Assembly: GCA_016702505.1 (NCBI GenBank)
Contig: JADJDU010000025.1
Location: forward strand, 1 to 25,345
Length of the DNA stretch: 25,345 nt
DNA from: Microthrixaceae bacterium
GTDB taxonomy: Bacteria > Actinomycetota > Acidimicrobiia > Acidimicrobiales > Iamiaceae
Direction: 5' to 3'
The stretch's first letter is position 1. Each line of letters opens with the position of its first letter. Below the pieces are notes generated by a model, which saw nothing but the letters and a program-made list of their open reading frames with translations, did not search any database and was not told the DNA's origin. Shown here piece by piece: positions 14,198 to 22,722 of the stretch. Made by a program: the position numbers and the translations under genes.

Positions 14198-17100
14198 TCA
14201 AACTCCGGACCCGATCAGGTCGACGGTCGCCCACGGGGTAGCCGCCTCGTTCACCGTCACGTTCAGGGTCCGCGGTCCGGCCGCCGACTTCGCTTGGCCG
14301 CGACGGTCACGCTCGTTGAACGCCGCCTGCTTGCGCTGATCCACCGCCCACTGCTCAGGCGTGAACACACGACCCGACTCGCCAGGATCTAGCCGCAGAA
14401 TCTCCGGGCCGTTCTCGCCCACCGGATACACCCGGCCCGCTCCGACACGGCCACCGATCGCACGACCACCACGGTTCGCCTCATCAGTCCCAGACAAGGC
14501 GATCTCCATCGCCCTGTTGATCGCGTCCACCGCCTGGAGGCGGGTCTGTAGCTCGATCGTCCACGGGCGGGCCGTCAGAGAGTTGAGCTGCTCGGCCATC
14601 TCCAAGAGTCGCTGGCGCACCGGCGACCCCGGCTCCATCTGCCCCGCCAACTCCAGGAGCTTGACGATCTGGCCATCCAAAGCGCCCTTCGAGTTTGCCA
14701 GCGCAGTGTCCAGCTCGGCCTGCGCTATCGCCTGCGCCACAAGCGCATCGGTGACCTTGCGCTCAGCACCCTCGACCGCTGCCCTCGACTCGACCACCGC
14801 CGCTTGCTGATCCACGACCCGCTGCTGAGCGGCCGCCACCTGATCTTGGGCGTCACGCACTCGGCCAGCGGCCTCTGTCACCCGGTCGTTTGCCTCGACC
14901 ACACGGGCCTGAGCATCCACGACCCGCTGGGCTAGGGCCTCCTGGACCTCGACCACACGGGCCTTGGCCTCGGCCAGCGCTTCCTCGGCGGTGCGCTCAG
15001 CATCAGCGGCGGCGGCGATCGCATCCTTGGCCGCGGTGACCTCCTCGGACTGCTCAATCCCACGGGCCTGAGCCTCCGCCAACTCCTCGGCCGCGTCACC
15101 GTTGCGTTCCTGCGCCTCAGCCAGACGCATCTCAGCCCGCTCTACACGGATCTGAAGCCGCTCACGTTCCTCCGCCCACTCTTTGCGGGCCTCAGCGTTG
15201 CGCCGCTCCCGCTCCACCGCAGCCTCGGCGGACTCACCGGGCTTGGCCTCGTCAATATCTGGGCCAGCGGCCAGGGCCTCGCGGGCATCTCGCAGGTCGA
15301 GGACGGCCTCTTTCTCATCGAGGACCGCCGACCGGGCAGAGGTGGCCAGATCCTCCAGGACCTCAGCGGCGCGCTCACGGGCCTCGGTCAAATCCTCCTG
15401 AGCGGCCTTGCTGTCGCGCTGCGCCGATGCAAGATCCTTCTCAGCGTCAACGACCCCCTCGTGGGCGTCCTCCAGCTCCTTGGTCCCAAACTGAAGATCA
15501 CGCTGGGCGTCCGCTAGGTCCTCAGCGGCCGCTACCGCCCCCTGTCGTGCGTCAGCCAAACCCTTCTCAGCATCAGCGACACCACGGGCGGCGTCAGCCA
15601 CCCCTTACGGGCCTCGGTCACGCCACGCTCAGCGTCAGCCACCCGATCCTGAGCGTCAGCCACCCCAGCCCGAGCAGACTCCACGCCCTCCTCGGCGGAC
15701 CGCAGACCATCGACGGCGGACCGTGCAGCGTCAGCCGCTGCCTCCTCTGCCGCCAGATCACGGGCCAACGCAGCCGAAGCCTCAGCGGCCCCCGCACCCG
15801 AGGACTGGTAGTCCTCTAATGCACCCGTCAGCTTGGCCACCGACATGATCGTCGGGTCGACACCAGTCGCCGCCAGCGCCTTCTCAGCGTCCGCCACCGA
15901 CATACCAGACCGCTTAGCGGCCTCCTCTATCCGATCGGCGGCATCCTCGTACGCCTTGGCCCGACCCTCAGCCGCCTTCTTCGCCTCGGCCGTCTCGCGG
16001 TCAGCGTCGATGTCGAACAGGTCGCCAGGGTCAGGCAGGCCAGCGAACGACCCCCAGCCTCCTTGATCGCATCACCCCACGCCCTGGTCTCAGCGGCCGT
16101 CTGGCGCAGGCCCGCAACCGTGCGACCGTTCGCCTGATCGAACTGGTCAGCCCACTGATTCGCCGCACCGCGGCCAGCAGCACCCCACTGATTCCACGCA
16201 GCAGCACCAGCCACCAGCGCACCAGCCAGCGCACCAGCGGCGACACCAGCGCCCGTCATCTTCTGCGCCGTCGTCGCCGTCTCCGACCCGTACGCACGGA
16301 CAGCACCAACACCAGACCGCAACAGGCCGACACCCTCAGCGACCTTCGGCCCCAACAACCCGAGACCCACCACCAGCCCCCCTATGCCGACCACCCCGGT
16401 CTGCATCGGAGCAGGCAGCGCACCAAACGCACTCGCCAGACCCGCTATCCCCTTAGCGGCCGTAGCGGCAGCAGGCACCAGCGACGTGCCAATGGAAGCC
16501 GCACTGTTCTCTAGCTCGGCCTTCGCCCGCTTGGACGACATCGCCAACCCGTCAGCCTCCCGAGCCGCCGCCCCCGACGCCTTACCCGCGCCGGCCAGCA
16601 TCAGCGAATAGGTCGCCAGCGCCTTCTCCTGGGCGGTCAGCTCACGGGCCGACGACTTGCCCGTCTCGGCCAACGCCTGCTGCTCCACTGCCGCCGCGTT
16701 GATCGTCGGAACAAACTTCTGCAAGGCGTCGTACTCGCCCCCGAACGCAGCCGTCTGCGCCTCGATCACGTCCACCGGATTCGCGTTGTGGAAGGCCGCG
16801 AAGTCACCAGCAAGGGTGATCATCGACTTAGACATCTGCGCCGACTTGGCGGCCCCGACGCCCATCTGGGTAAACAGGTTCCCGAAGGTGGATGCGGACT
16901 CCAGCGCCTCACGCTTCGACAGGGCGAGCGCCTCGGTCGCGCCCTCAGCAAACTGATTGATGATCCCCACCGACTCCCCCGAATACGGCGTTCGTTTTGG
17001 CTTGCGCCTCCGCCAGCTCGCCAGCGGCTTTGGTCGACGCACCCAACACCGCCACCGTGCCGCCCAACACGATCCCGCCCGCGACCTCACGGGCGTTACT

Positions 17101-17268
17101 CAGTTTCGCCGCGTAATCATCGGCCGACTTACCGAGCTTGTCGCTCTCCTTGGCGGTCTTGTCCACCGCCTTGTCGACAGCCGACAACTCCTTCTGGACG
17201 CGCTTGAGAGCGGCCAGCGTCTGCTGGTCCCTCGTCGTAATGTCGATCGTGAGAGCGCGCCCCGCCAC
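14198..17268 (-). CDS. Tape measure protein (about 1020 residues), three frameshifts
   Basis: GTG at 17268 (VAGRALTIDITTRDQQTL). The N-terminal coiled coil (LAALKRVQKELSAVDKAVDK) is followed by the conserved tape-measure domain (FTQMGVGAAKSAQMSKSMIT, LAGDFAAFHNANPVDVIEAQ, AAFGGEYDALQKFVPTINAA, LATYSLMLAGAGKASGAAAR), a hydrophobic stretch (GVVGIGGLVVGLGLLG, GVAAGALAGALVAGAAAW), about 500 residues of heptad-repeat helix, and a C-terminus (YPVGENGPEILRLDPGESGR). The frame changes at C runs 16976-16980, 16051-16055 and 15601-15604; joined, the protein is continuous. It sets tail length: at about 0.15 nm per residue, near 150 nm (rule of thumb). Confidence 0.9.
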
Positions 17269-17271
17269 CCC

Positions 17272-17553
17272 TCAGACCTCCACGGCCTCAGGCTGCACGG
17301 CAGGGAACAGCGTCAGCGACGACGCCACCAAAGCGAACGACGCCAACGCATCCACCGACTGACGGACCCACAACCAATGGACCACCGCCAGATCAGCGAG
17401 TAGCACCGCCTCGCCCCGCTCCAAGATCCCCAACACCGCAAGATCGAGGTCCTGCCCCGTCTCCATGCGGAACTGCATCGCATCCAGCCCCGTGACCTTC
17501 GCCAGGTCCACGACCTGCTCGGACCCGTCGACCGTAACCGTGATCTGACTCAC
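17272..17553 (-). CDS. Probable tail assembly chaperone (93 residues)
   Basis: ATG at 17553 (MSQITVTVDGSEQVVDLAKV) overlaps the upstream stop. Helical body: TGLDAMQFRMETGQDLDLAV, LADLAVVHWLWVRQSVDALA, FALVASSLTLFP. Position directly before the tape measure and the HWLWVRQS helix are typical of the small chaperone that coats the tape measure. Unlike the classic G/G-T pair, no second frame follows: the tape measure starts four bases downstream of the stop codon. The final VQPEAVEV codons include the likely ribosome site (GAGG) for the tape measure. Confidence 0.65.
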   Translation of the reverse strand: MSQITVTVDGSEQVVDLAKVTGLDAMQFRMETGQDLDLAVLGILERGEAVLLADLAVVHWLWVRQSVDALASFALVASSLTLFPAVQPEAVEV

Positions 17554-18036
17554 TCGAACCCCCCAGGGAAAGCCGCCTTCAGAGCGGACTCGTAACCGGC
17601 CGCATACAGGGCCTCGACCTCATCGACATGGGCAGCGATCGCATCGTTGATCGCATGCGGCCCCTGACCGGCCACACCAGCCGTCCACGAGTTCCCCACC
17701 CACGGCGGGGCCTGCCGTGCGGGAGAGTCACGGTACCGCTCAGCCGCATACCAACCGGTCCGGCGAGACATGCCCCAGAACGCAGCCTTGGCATAACCAG
17801 GGCCACCAGAGATCGCCAGACGGGCCGTCGACTGAGTGCCACGGGCCTTGATCGCACCCGCAGCCAGGACCTGCTGACGGGTGCCAGAGCGGGCACCAGA
17901 CCGCGCCCACTCCGACACCTCCTCAGCAACCTTCTTGTTCGCCTTGCGCTGCTCGCGGGCCAGCCCCCTGAGACGACGCCTTGAGGCCAGCGATCAACTC
18001 ATCGAGGCCATCGACCTCGGCAGAGACCAGCGCCAT
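17550..18036 (-). CDS. Tail completion/neck protein (HK97 gp10-like), one frameshift
   Basis: ATG at 18036 overlaps the TGA of the major tail protein gene. Starts MALVSAEVDGLDELIAGLKA. The frame changes at the CCCCC run 17964-17968 to LRGLAREQRKANKKVAEEVS, then EWARSGARSGTRQQVLAAGA, ISGGPGYAKAAFWGMSRRTG, and the helix DAIAAHVDEVEALYAAGYES, ending at 17550. The GLDEL opening with a long basic helix and a later small beta part fits HK97 gp10-type connector proteins, though such genes usually precede the major tail gene; here it follows. About 161 residues. Confidence 0.55.
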
Positions 18037-19013
18037 CAGTACGCCGTGTCGGTGGTCTGGTACTCCAACGTCCACGCCGGATCGGTGCCGTTGTCCAGCA
18101 CCCGGAACGGCAGAGGCTGTTCGGGTGTGGTGTCCAGACCGACCTTCGGGCTAGACCCGGTGAGCTGGATCAGCGGGAACGTCGCCCGAAACAAGAAGTC
18201 GAACCCAGTCTCGATCTCGGGACCGGTGAAGGTGATGATCAGATCTTCGAGCTCGGTCCCGGCCAGCCACGCGTCCTGCCACGAATCGGAGTCGTAATCC
18301 AGCGACAGCGTGCCAGTCGGCTCCACACGGGTATTCAGCACCGGCTTCTCGCGGCCGCCCGCGCAGATCCGCCAACGCTCCATGTCGAGCCCGGTCGGGA
18401 TCGTGAAGTCAGCGGAGCGCAGGCACTCAGAGTTGCCAGCAAGCGACACCACACAGTCGATGTCACGGTAGACATGCGACGAAGTGGGGTAAGACGGGGT
18501 GACCGACGCCGCCGCAGTGTCGAGCGTCTTGTAGGCGAACGTCGACTTGAGGACCGGCAGGCCCTTCGCCGTCAGGGCGAGGTTCAGCGACTCGGCCATG
18601 CACCCGAGGTAGTCGTGATGATTCACCGTGCCGCCCACATCAGCGCGGCCAGCATGGATCGTGAACGACTTCGCGGGACCGGTCGTGGTCGGCGTGAACG
18701 TATGCAGCCGGGTCAGAGTCGCGCCACCCGGCGTGGTGGTCGCCACAGTCGACGCCACCGACGCCAGCACCAGGCCGAGAGACTTGGCCATCAGGTCCAG
18801 CGTCAGTACATGCTGACCACCACGAGGCACAGCCACGGAGCGGCCCGTCGGGGTCGCCACCGTCGCCGGGCGCATCCCCCTGGACTGAAGAAACTCGACG
18901 TTCGGGGTGGCGTCATCGGTCTGGTTTTCGATGCCGCGGGTCAGAGTGGTGGCCTTGGTGCCCCAGGCCACCGCCTCCTCGCCGATCGTCCAGAAGTTGT
19001 CTTGGATGCCCAT
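18036..19013 (-). CDS. Major tail (tube) protein (325 residues)
   Basis: ATG at 19013, with a GGAGGG ribosome site inside the end of the upstream gene. Opens MGIQDNFWTIGEEAVAWGTK, typical of actinophage tube proteins, then RGIENQTDDATPNVEFLQSR. The body has beta strands and the DUF-like blocks FTIHAGRADVGGTVNHHDYL, LNLALTAKGLPVLKSTFAYK, and a tail TGPEIETGFDFLFRATFPLI, GTDPAWTLEYQTTDTAY. Larger than minimal tube proteins (about 200), so an added Ig-like domain is possible. Frame intact throughout. Polymerises around the tape measure. Confidence 0.75.
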   Translation of the reverse strand: MGIQDNFWTIGEEAVAWGTKATTLTRGIENQTDDATPNVEFLQSRGMRPATVATPTGRSVAVPRGGQHVLTLDLMAKSLGLVLASVASTVATTTPGGATLTRLHTFTPTTTGPAKSFTIHAGRADVGGTVNHHDYLGCMAESLNLALTAKGLPVLKSTFAYKTLDTAAASVTPSYPTSSHVYRDIDCVVSLAGNSECLRSADFTIPTGLDMERWRICAGGREKPVLNTRVEPTGTLSLDYDSDSWQDAWLAGTELEDLIITFTGPEIETGFDFLFRATFPLIQLTGSSPKVGLDTTPEQPLPFRVLDNGTDPAWTLEYQTTDTAY

Positions 19014-19014
19014 T

Positions 19015-19251
19015 TCAGCCCTCCAGGCCGGTCGGGTCGGAGTCGCCAGCGGGCGCGGGCGACGGGTCAGCGGCCTCAGGGGCCGACTTCTTCGCCGGGG
19101 CCTTCACAGGCTCCACCGGCTCGAACGAGCCACCCAGCGACGCCACCACGGCATCGTCCAGGTCGAATACGTCCCCAGGCTCAGGGACGAACGGCGGCAC
19201 GCCCTCAGGCGCAAAGATGTACCCGGCCTCGCCGGTGTAACGGACCTTCAT
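19015..19251 (-). CDS. Small hypothetical head-tail region protein (78 residues)
   Basis: ATG at 19251 follows an AGAGGAGCC ribosome site. Reads MKVRYTGEAGYIFAPEGVPP, FVPEPGDVFDLDDAVVASLG, then a proline/alanine/lysine-rich tail (PVKAPAKKSAPEAADPSPAP). A short beta domain plus a disordered tail is a common companion of tail genes in actinophages, expected to act in the head-tail region; no function established. Intact. Confidence 0.6.
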   Translation of the reverse strand: MKVRYTGEAGYIFAPEGVPPFVPEPGDVFDLDDAVVASLGGSFEPVEPVKAPAKKSAPEAADPSPAPAGDSDPTGLEG

Positions 19252-19265
19252 CGAAGGCTCCTCTC

Positions 19266-19712
19266 TCAGTTGAGACGGGCGGTCACGTCGACCACCACAC
19301 GCGCCGTCCCGATCGGACCCTCAGGGGTCTGACCGCACGACATCGACTTCTCCGCCACCCACCCGAACAGCACCCCGTCCAGATCCGACAGGGCCGGTTC
19401 ATCGGCCAGAACGTCCTGGATCGCCGCCACGACGGCCGACGTGCGGCACAGCGTCGAATCCAGATCACCCCGCCCTGTTATGACCACGATCAGAGGCAGC
19501 CGGAACGACTCATCGCGCACCTGTCGCCCCGACTTCATCACCGGCCGGTCCTCGGTGGACGACAGTTCATCCACGAACACCATTTCAGGCTTGCGGTGCA
19601 GATCCCCCGGCCAACCAGTGTGAACATCCACGCTGCCAATCAGCGACGGATGGACCCGCAACAGCGACACCAGCCGCTCCACGGCAGACCACCACACCGT
19701 CGTCTCCGCCAT
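19266..19712 (-). CDS. Tail terminator-like protein (about 148 residues)
   Basis: ATG at 19712 overlaps the upstream TGA (TGATG); an earlier in-frame start at 19733 is less likely. Reads MAETTVWWSAVERLVSLLRV, VDVHTGWPGDLHRKPEMVFV, FRLPLIVVITGRGDLDSTLC, TSAVVAAIQDVLADEPALSD, IGTARVVVDVTARL. The alpha/beta order with a WWxxV helix start and a closing amphipathic strand matches tail terminator or neck proteins encoded between connector and tube genes. Intact. Confidence 0.6.
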   Translation of the reverse strand: MAETTVWWSAVERLVSLLRVHPSLIGSVDVHTGWPGDLHRKPEMVFVDELSSTEDRPVMKSGRQVRDESFRLPLIVVITGRGDLDSTLCRTSAVVAAIQDVLADEPALSDLDGVLFGWVAEKSMSCGQTPEGPIGTARVVVDVTARLN

Positions 19713-20272
19713 CACGCCACCCCCGGCAGCCAATACCGGGCACGCACCCCAACCAGCAGCCGGTCAACCTCCAAGAACCCAGTGGGGCGACCAGCAGACC
19801 AGTCCGGGGTCGAATACCTCGTAGTGCCGCCGTCGAAGCTCTGAGCCAACACGTCCCGAGACGTACCGGACCCCGACGCCGCCACGACACGCCCGACGTA
19901 CTCGGCGCACGCGTGTAACACCTCCTCGGGCGGGGCGTCCAGACCGACCTGGACCGACACCGTGACCACCCCAGGACCAACCGCCACCGACGGATACACC
20001 ACCGACCCCGAGAACTTGTGGGTGCCAGACACCGCCACCCCGTCGACCGCCACCGACGTAACGGACCGCACCGGCCCATCCACCGCCAACGACACCACAG
20101 GGGACGGAACAGCAACCCGCACCACCGAGGCCCGAGGCACCATCGGCACCCCGACGAACCGCTCCGCCAACGCCTCGAACTCCGACACCAGCCGGTCGAT
20201 CTCGGCGTCAGCAACACCGGACAGCAACGCCATCCGACGCTCACGGGCCTCAGCAGCGGTCAGGTACGCCAC
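19712..20272 (-). CDS. Head-tail connector/adaptor protein (186 residues)
   Basis: GTG at 20272 directly after the previous stop. Starts MAYLTAAEARERRMALLSGV, a helix followed by DAEIDRLVSEFEALAERFVG, the phage gp6-like/head completion opening. Then a beta domain (VSLAVDGPVRSVTSVAVDGV, FSGSVVYPSVAVGPGVVTVS) and a helix (EEVLHACAEYVGRVVAASGS), ending STPDWSAGRPTGFLEVDRLL. Order and length are as in HK97 connector proteins that sit under the portal. Intact. Confidence 0.65.
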   Translation of the reverse strand: MAYLTAAEARERRMALLSGVADAEIDRLVSEFEALAERFVGVPMVPRASVVRVAVPSPVVSLAVDGPVRSVTSVAVDGVAVSGTHKFSGSVVYPSVAVGPGVVTVSVQVGLDAPPEEVLHACAEYVGRVVAASGSGTSRDVLAQSFDGGTTRYSTPDWSAGRPTGFLEVDRLLVGVRARYWLPGVA

Positions 20273-20274
20273 GC

Positions 20275-20484
20275 TCAGCCCCTACGGGTCCGCTTCACGG
20301 GCGCAGCCTCGACGGCCTGCTCCACCTCTGGGGCATCCACAGCGGCCTCACGGGAGCCGACAACCCCGGCACGCACACCGAACCGGGCTAGCTCCGCATC
20401 CACCTCGGCCACACGGCCAGACAGCCCACGCAGCACATAGCCGTCACGCTCCACCAGCAGGGCCGCAACATACGAATCGGACAC
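20275..20484 (-). CDS. Small hypothetical head-region protein (69 residues)
   Basis: GTG at 20484 follows a clear GGAGGT ribosome site. Reads MSDSYVAALLVERDGYVLRG, LSGRVAEVDAELARFGV, ending with a basic tail (VKRTRRG). A short helical hairpin with the VERDGYVLRG start that I recall in small actinophage head-tail proteins placed after the capsid gene. Separated from the capsid gene by a hairpin. Function unknown. Confidence 0.65.
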   Translation of the reverse strand: MSDSYVAALLVERDGYVLRGLSGRVAEVDAELARFGVRAGVVGSREAAVDAPEVEQAVEAAPVKRTRRG

Positions 20485-20516
20485 AACACACCTCCAACGA
20501 AGCGAACATGGTGGGA

Positions 20517-20563
20517 GGTGTGGGCCTGGGGGGAGGCATCAGCCACCAACCCAGGCCCACACC
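20517..20563 (-). terminator. Perfect 14-bp hairpin directly after the capsid gene
   Basis: GGTGTGGGCCTGGG (20517-20530) pairs with CCCAGGCCCACACC (20550-20563) around a 19-base loop. It begins 8 bases after the capsid stop. There is no T run on the minus strand, so rather than a full stop it may be an attenuator or 3' stabiliser that raises capsid mRNA relative to downstream genes. Confidence 0.6.
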
Positions 20564-20570
20564 AACCGAC

Positions 20571-21917
20571 CTAGAAGGTCGGCGTAACCAGACCGGTGCC
20601 ACCGACAGTGGCGATGGCCTTCGGGTAACGCCCGGCCGTGGTGGCCGAGTAGCCGTAAGCAACGAGCTTCACGGTCAGGTTGCCGCCGTTGGTCTGCTCG
20701 AAACGCAGCTCACGGGGGGCACCGTCGCCGTCCTCCCACAGGAGGATGTCGTCAGCCTTCGCCACGATCACCAGGTCCTCATTGGTGCCGGCACCGAGGT
20801 CGGTGGCCATGTTGGCGTCGGTGACGACGGGCAGACCGAACAGCGACCCGACGACCTGCCCGTACTCGGCGGCAACACCCACACCAACAGCGTTGGAGGG
20901 GGCGTTCAAGCCGATGAGGGGACGGTTGGTGGTGTCCACGGCAGCGGTCAGCCAGCCCCACCGGCGGGGGTGCATGAAGATCGCGGTGGCAGGCATGAAC
21001 CGGTTCGAGTTCACCCGCTGCACAGCGTCAGCCAGCTTCGGGAAGAACTCGGCCACAGTGGGGGACGCGTCGGTGTAGGTCACGGCCTCGATCCCGGCAG
21101 TGCCGGTGATGGCGGTGTACACCGAAGTGTCCAGCACGGTCGCATAGTGCGAAGCGAGATCACCGAACACCACCAGGTCGATGCCAACCCCACGCTCCAA
21201 CGCCTGACGGGAAACGTCCTGCTGGCCGGCAATGGTCTGGAGAGACACGGCCAGGGTGGTCTCATCGAAGTTGGTTTCCGACACGGCGTCGTTCTCGGCC
21301 GCCTGGACGGCGGTGGTGGTGCCGGTGGTGCCACGCGGGACGTTGAAGGTCATCCCACCAGCAGGCAGCGGGAGCCGACGCACCGAGTTGGCGATCGGGC
21401 GACCAGCCCGAGCGATCGGAGCGAACATGTCCACCAGGTACTGCGGTGGAACCAACGCACCGAACGCACCGGTGCCGACGTCGCGGGTCTCCAGCGCCAT
21501 CCGCTGATGACGCTCCAGCCGCTCCCGGGCCTGCCAGTCGCCACCGAACTCGGAGCGGTAGGCATCCTGAAGGAACGAGTGCTCACCACCGTCGCGGTAC
21601 ACGACAGGCTCAGCGCCGACACGGATCTCAGGGGACCCGTTAGGGGCAGGGAAGCGGGCAGCCACAGCGTCAGCAGCAGCACGGGCCTCTTCGAGCGCAA
21701 CGAGCTCGGCCTCACGCTCCTGAAGCTGGGCGAGATCGGCATCAGCGGCAGCGACGGCGGAACGGGCCTCGTTGAACTGTGCGGTCTCGGCATCGCTGAG
21801 TGCTGAATCGTCTCGGGCCTCGGCCGCAGCGATCACCGAATCGATGACGGCCATGTGGCCGGCGCGAGTGTCGAGGCACTCACGGATAGAAGCTCGGATC
21901 TGTTCGAGCAGGGTCAT
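20571..21917 (-). CDS. Major capsid protein, HK97 fold, with N-terminal scaffold (448 residues)
   Basis: ATG at 21917 follows GGAGG at 8 bases; a longer in-frame start at 21950 has no such site. Residues 1-110 form a charged helix (SALSDAETAQFNEARSAVAA, DLAQLQEREAELVALEEARA), the delta/scaffold domain removed by the protease. The shell domain follows: YLVDMFAPIARAGRPIANSV, RRLPLPAGGMTFNVPRGTTG, VSETNFDETTLAVSLQTIAG, DVSRQALERGVGIDLVVFGD, FMHPRRWGWLTAAVDTTNRP, LFGLPVVTDANMATDLGAGT, ELRFEQTNGGNLTVKLVAYG. Length and blocks fit phage_capsid family. Intact. Confidence 0.92.
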   Translation of the reverse strand: MTLLEQIRASIRECLDTRAGHMAVIDSVIAAAEARDDSALSDAETAQFNEARSAVAAADADLAQLQEREAELVALEEARAAADAVAARFPAPNGSPEIRVGAEPVVYRDGGEHSFLQDAYRSEFGGDWQARERLERHQRMALETRDVGTGAFGALVPPQYLVDMFAPIARAGRPIANSVRRLPLPAGGMTFNVPRGTTGTTTAVQAAENDAVSETNFDETTLAVSLQTIAGQQDVSRQALERGVGIDLVVFGDLASHYATVLDTSVYTAITGTAGIEAVTYTDASPTVAEFFPKLADAVQRVNSNRFMPATAIFMHPRRWGWLTAAVDTTNRPLIGLNAPSNAVGVGVAAEYGQVVGSLFGLPVVTDANMATDLGAGTNEDLVIVAKADDILLWEDGDGAPRELRFEQTNGGNLTVKLVAYGYSATTAGRYPKAIATVGGTGLVTPTF

Positions 21918-21981
21918 GACAGGACCTCCATGGGTCACGTTGGTTGGCACCCGTGCCGGGCGGCGCGGGTGAGTCGTGGCT

Positions 21982-22010
21982 CAGGTGGACCGCAGGTGGA
22001 CCGCAGGTGG
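21982..22010. repeat. 11-bp tandem repeat between protease and capsid genes
   Basis: CAGGTGGACCG occurs twice in tandem (21982-21992, 21993-22003) with a third partial copy (22004-22010), in the 157-base gap between the protease stop and the capsid start. CGGCGTG also recurs nearby (22028-22060). The gap contains no ORF and may hold a capsid promoter or leader. Confidence 0.6.
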
Positions 22011-22074
22011 TGCCCCCTAGAGGGGTCCGGCGTGCGGTTCGGCGTGCAGCCCGGCGTGGGCCGGGAGTGGCTGC

Positions 22075-22722
22075 CTAGATAGACAGCCGGGCACGGACAG
22101 CCGAAGCCATCCGCAGATCAAGACCGCGCACCGACGGCGCTGGCACGTCGTCGCGCACCTGGGCGACGGTCGCAGGATTCGCCGGGTAGGTCACCAGCGA
22201 AACATCGAACAGTTGGACCTCGATGATCCGCCGCACGAGGTAGTCCGCATCCCACTCCTGACGGATCACACGGAAAGCGAAGGACATCTCATCGAGATCG
22301 CCTCGCTCCATCGCGGACAGCACCGACGCCACCAGCGGAGACGAACGGTCAAGCGAGGCATCACACCGCAGGCCCACAGCGTCGGACGCCAGCGTCAGCG
22401 TCTTAGCGGCCGTGCGTGCCAGAGGTAGGCCCTCATGGTTCACCAGGAGACGCACGTCGTCACGCTCGACCACCGACTTAGCGCAAGCACCCTCAACGAT
22501 CACCTCAGACCAGCCGCCACGCTCCGGGCCACCAGCCACGTCATAAGGGAACCCGTACACCGTGGCGTACCCCGACATCGACACGCCGCCGTCCTCATCC
22601 GCTCGCACCTCGGGCACAGCGAACCGCCGGGCCTCCACAGTGCGGCCACGCTGCACCACCGACAGAGACGACATGTCACCACCCAGACGGGCAGCGACCA
22701 CATCAGGCAACAACTCAGACAT
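22075..22722 (-). CDS. Prohead (HK97-type) maturation protease (215 residues)
   Basis: ATG at 22722 overlaps the portal stop by 8 bases. Features in order: SMSGYATVYGFPYDVAGG (first strand of the U35 fold), WSEVIVEGACAKSVVERD, VRLLVNHEGLPLART with the catalytic histidine in NHEG, ERGDLDEMSFAFRVIRQEW with the catalytic serine in EMSF, LFDVSLVTYPANPATVAQV (closing signature). The C-terminus is short and basic. Intact. Cleaves the scaffold domain from the capsid protein encoded downstream. Confidence 0.88.
   Translation of the reverse strand: MSELLPDVVAARLGGDMSSLSVVQRGRTVEARRFAVPEVRADEDGGVSMSGYATVYGFPYDVAGGPERGGWSEVIVEGACAKSVVERDDVRLLVNHEGLPLARTAAKTLTLASDAVGLRCDASLDRSSPLVASVLSAMERGDLDEMSFAFRVIRQEWDADYLVRRIIEVQLFDVSLVTYPANPATVAQVRDDVPAPSVRGLDLRMASAVRARLSI

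Noticed and set aside
19962..21806. 614-codon open frame on the plus strand opposite the capsid gene
   Set aside because: It is the antisense shadow of high-GC capsid and connector genes. Its protein has no domain-like blocks and is rich in H, R, G and P, while the minus strand carries clear HK97 motifs and ribosome sites.
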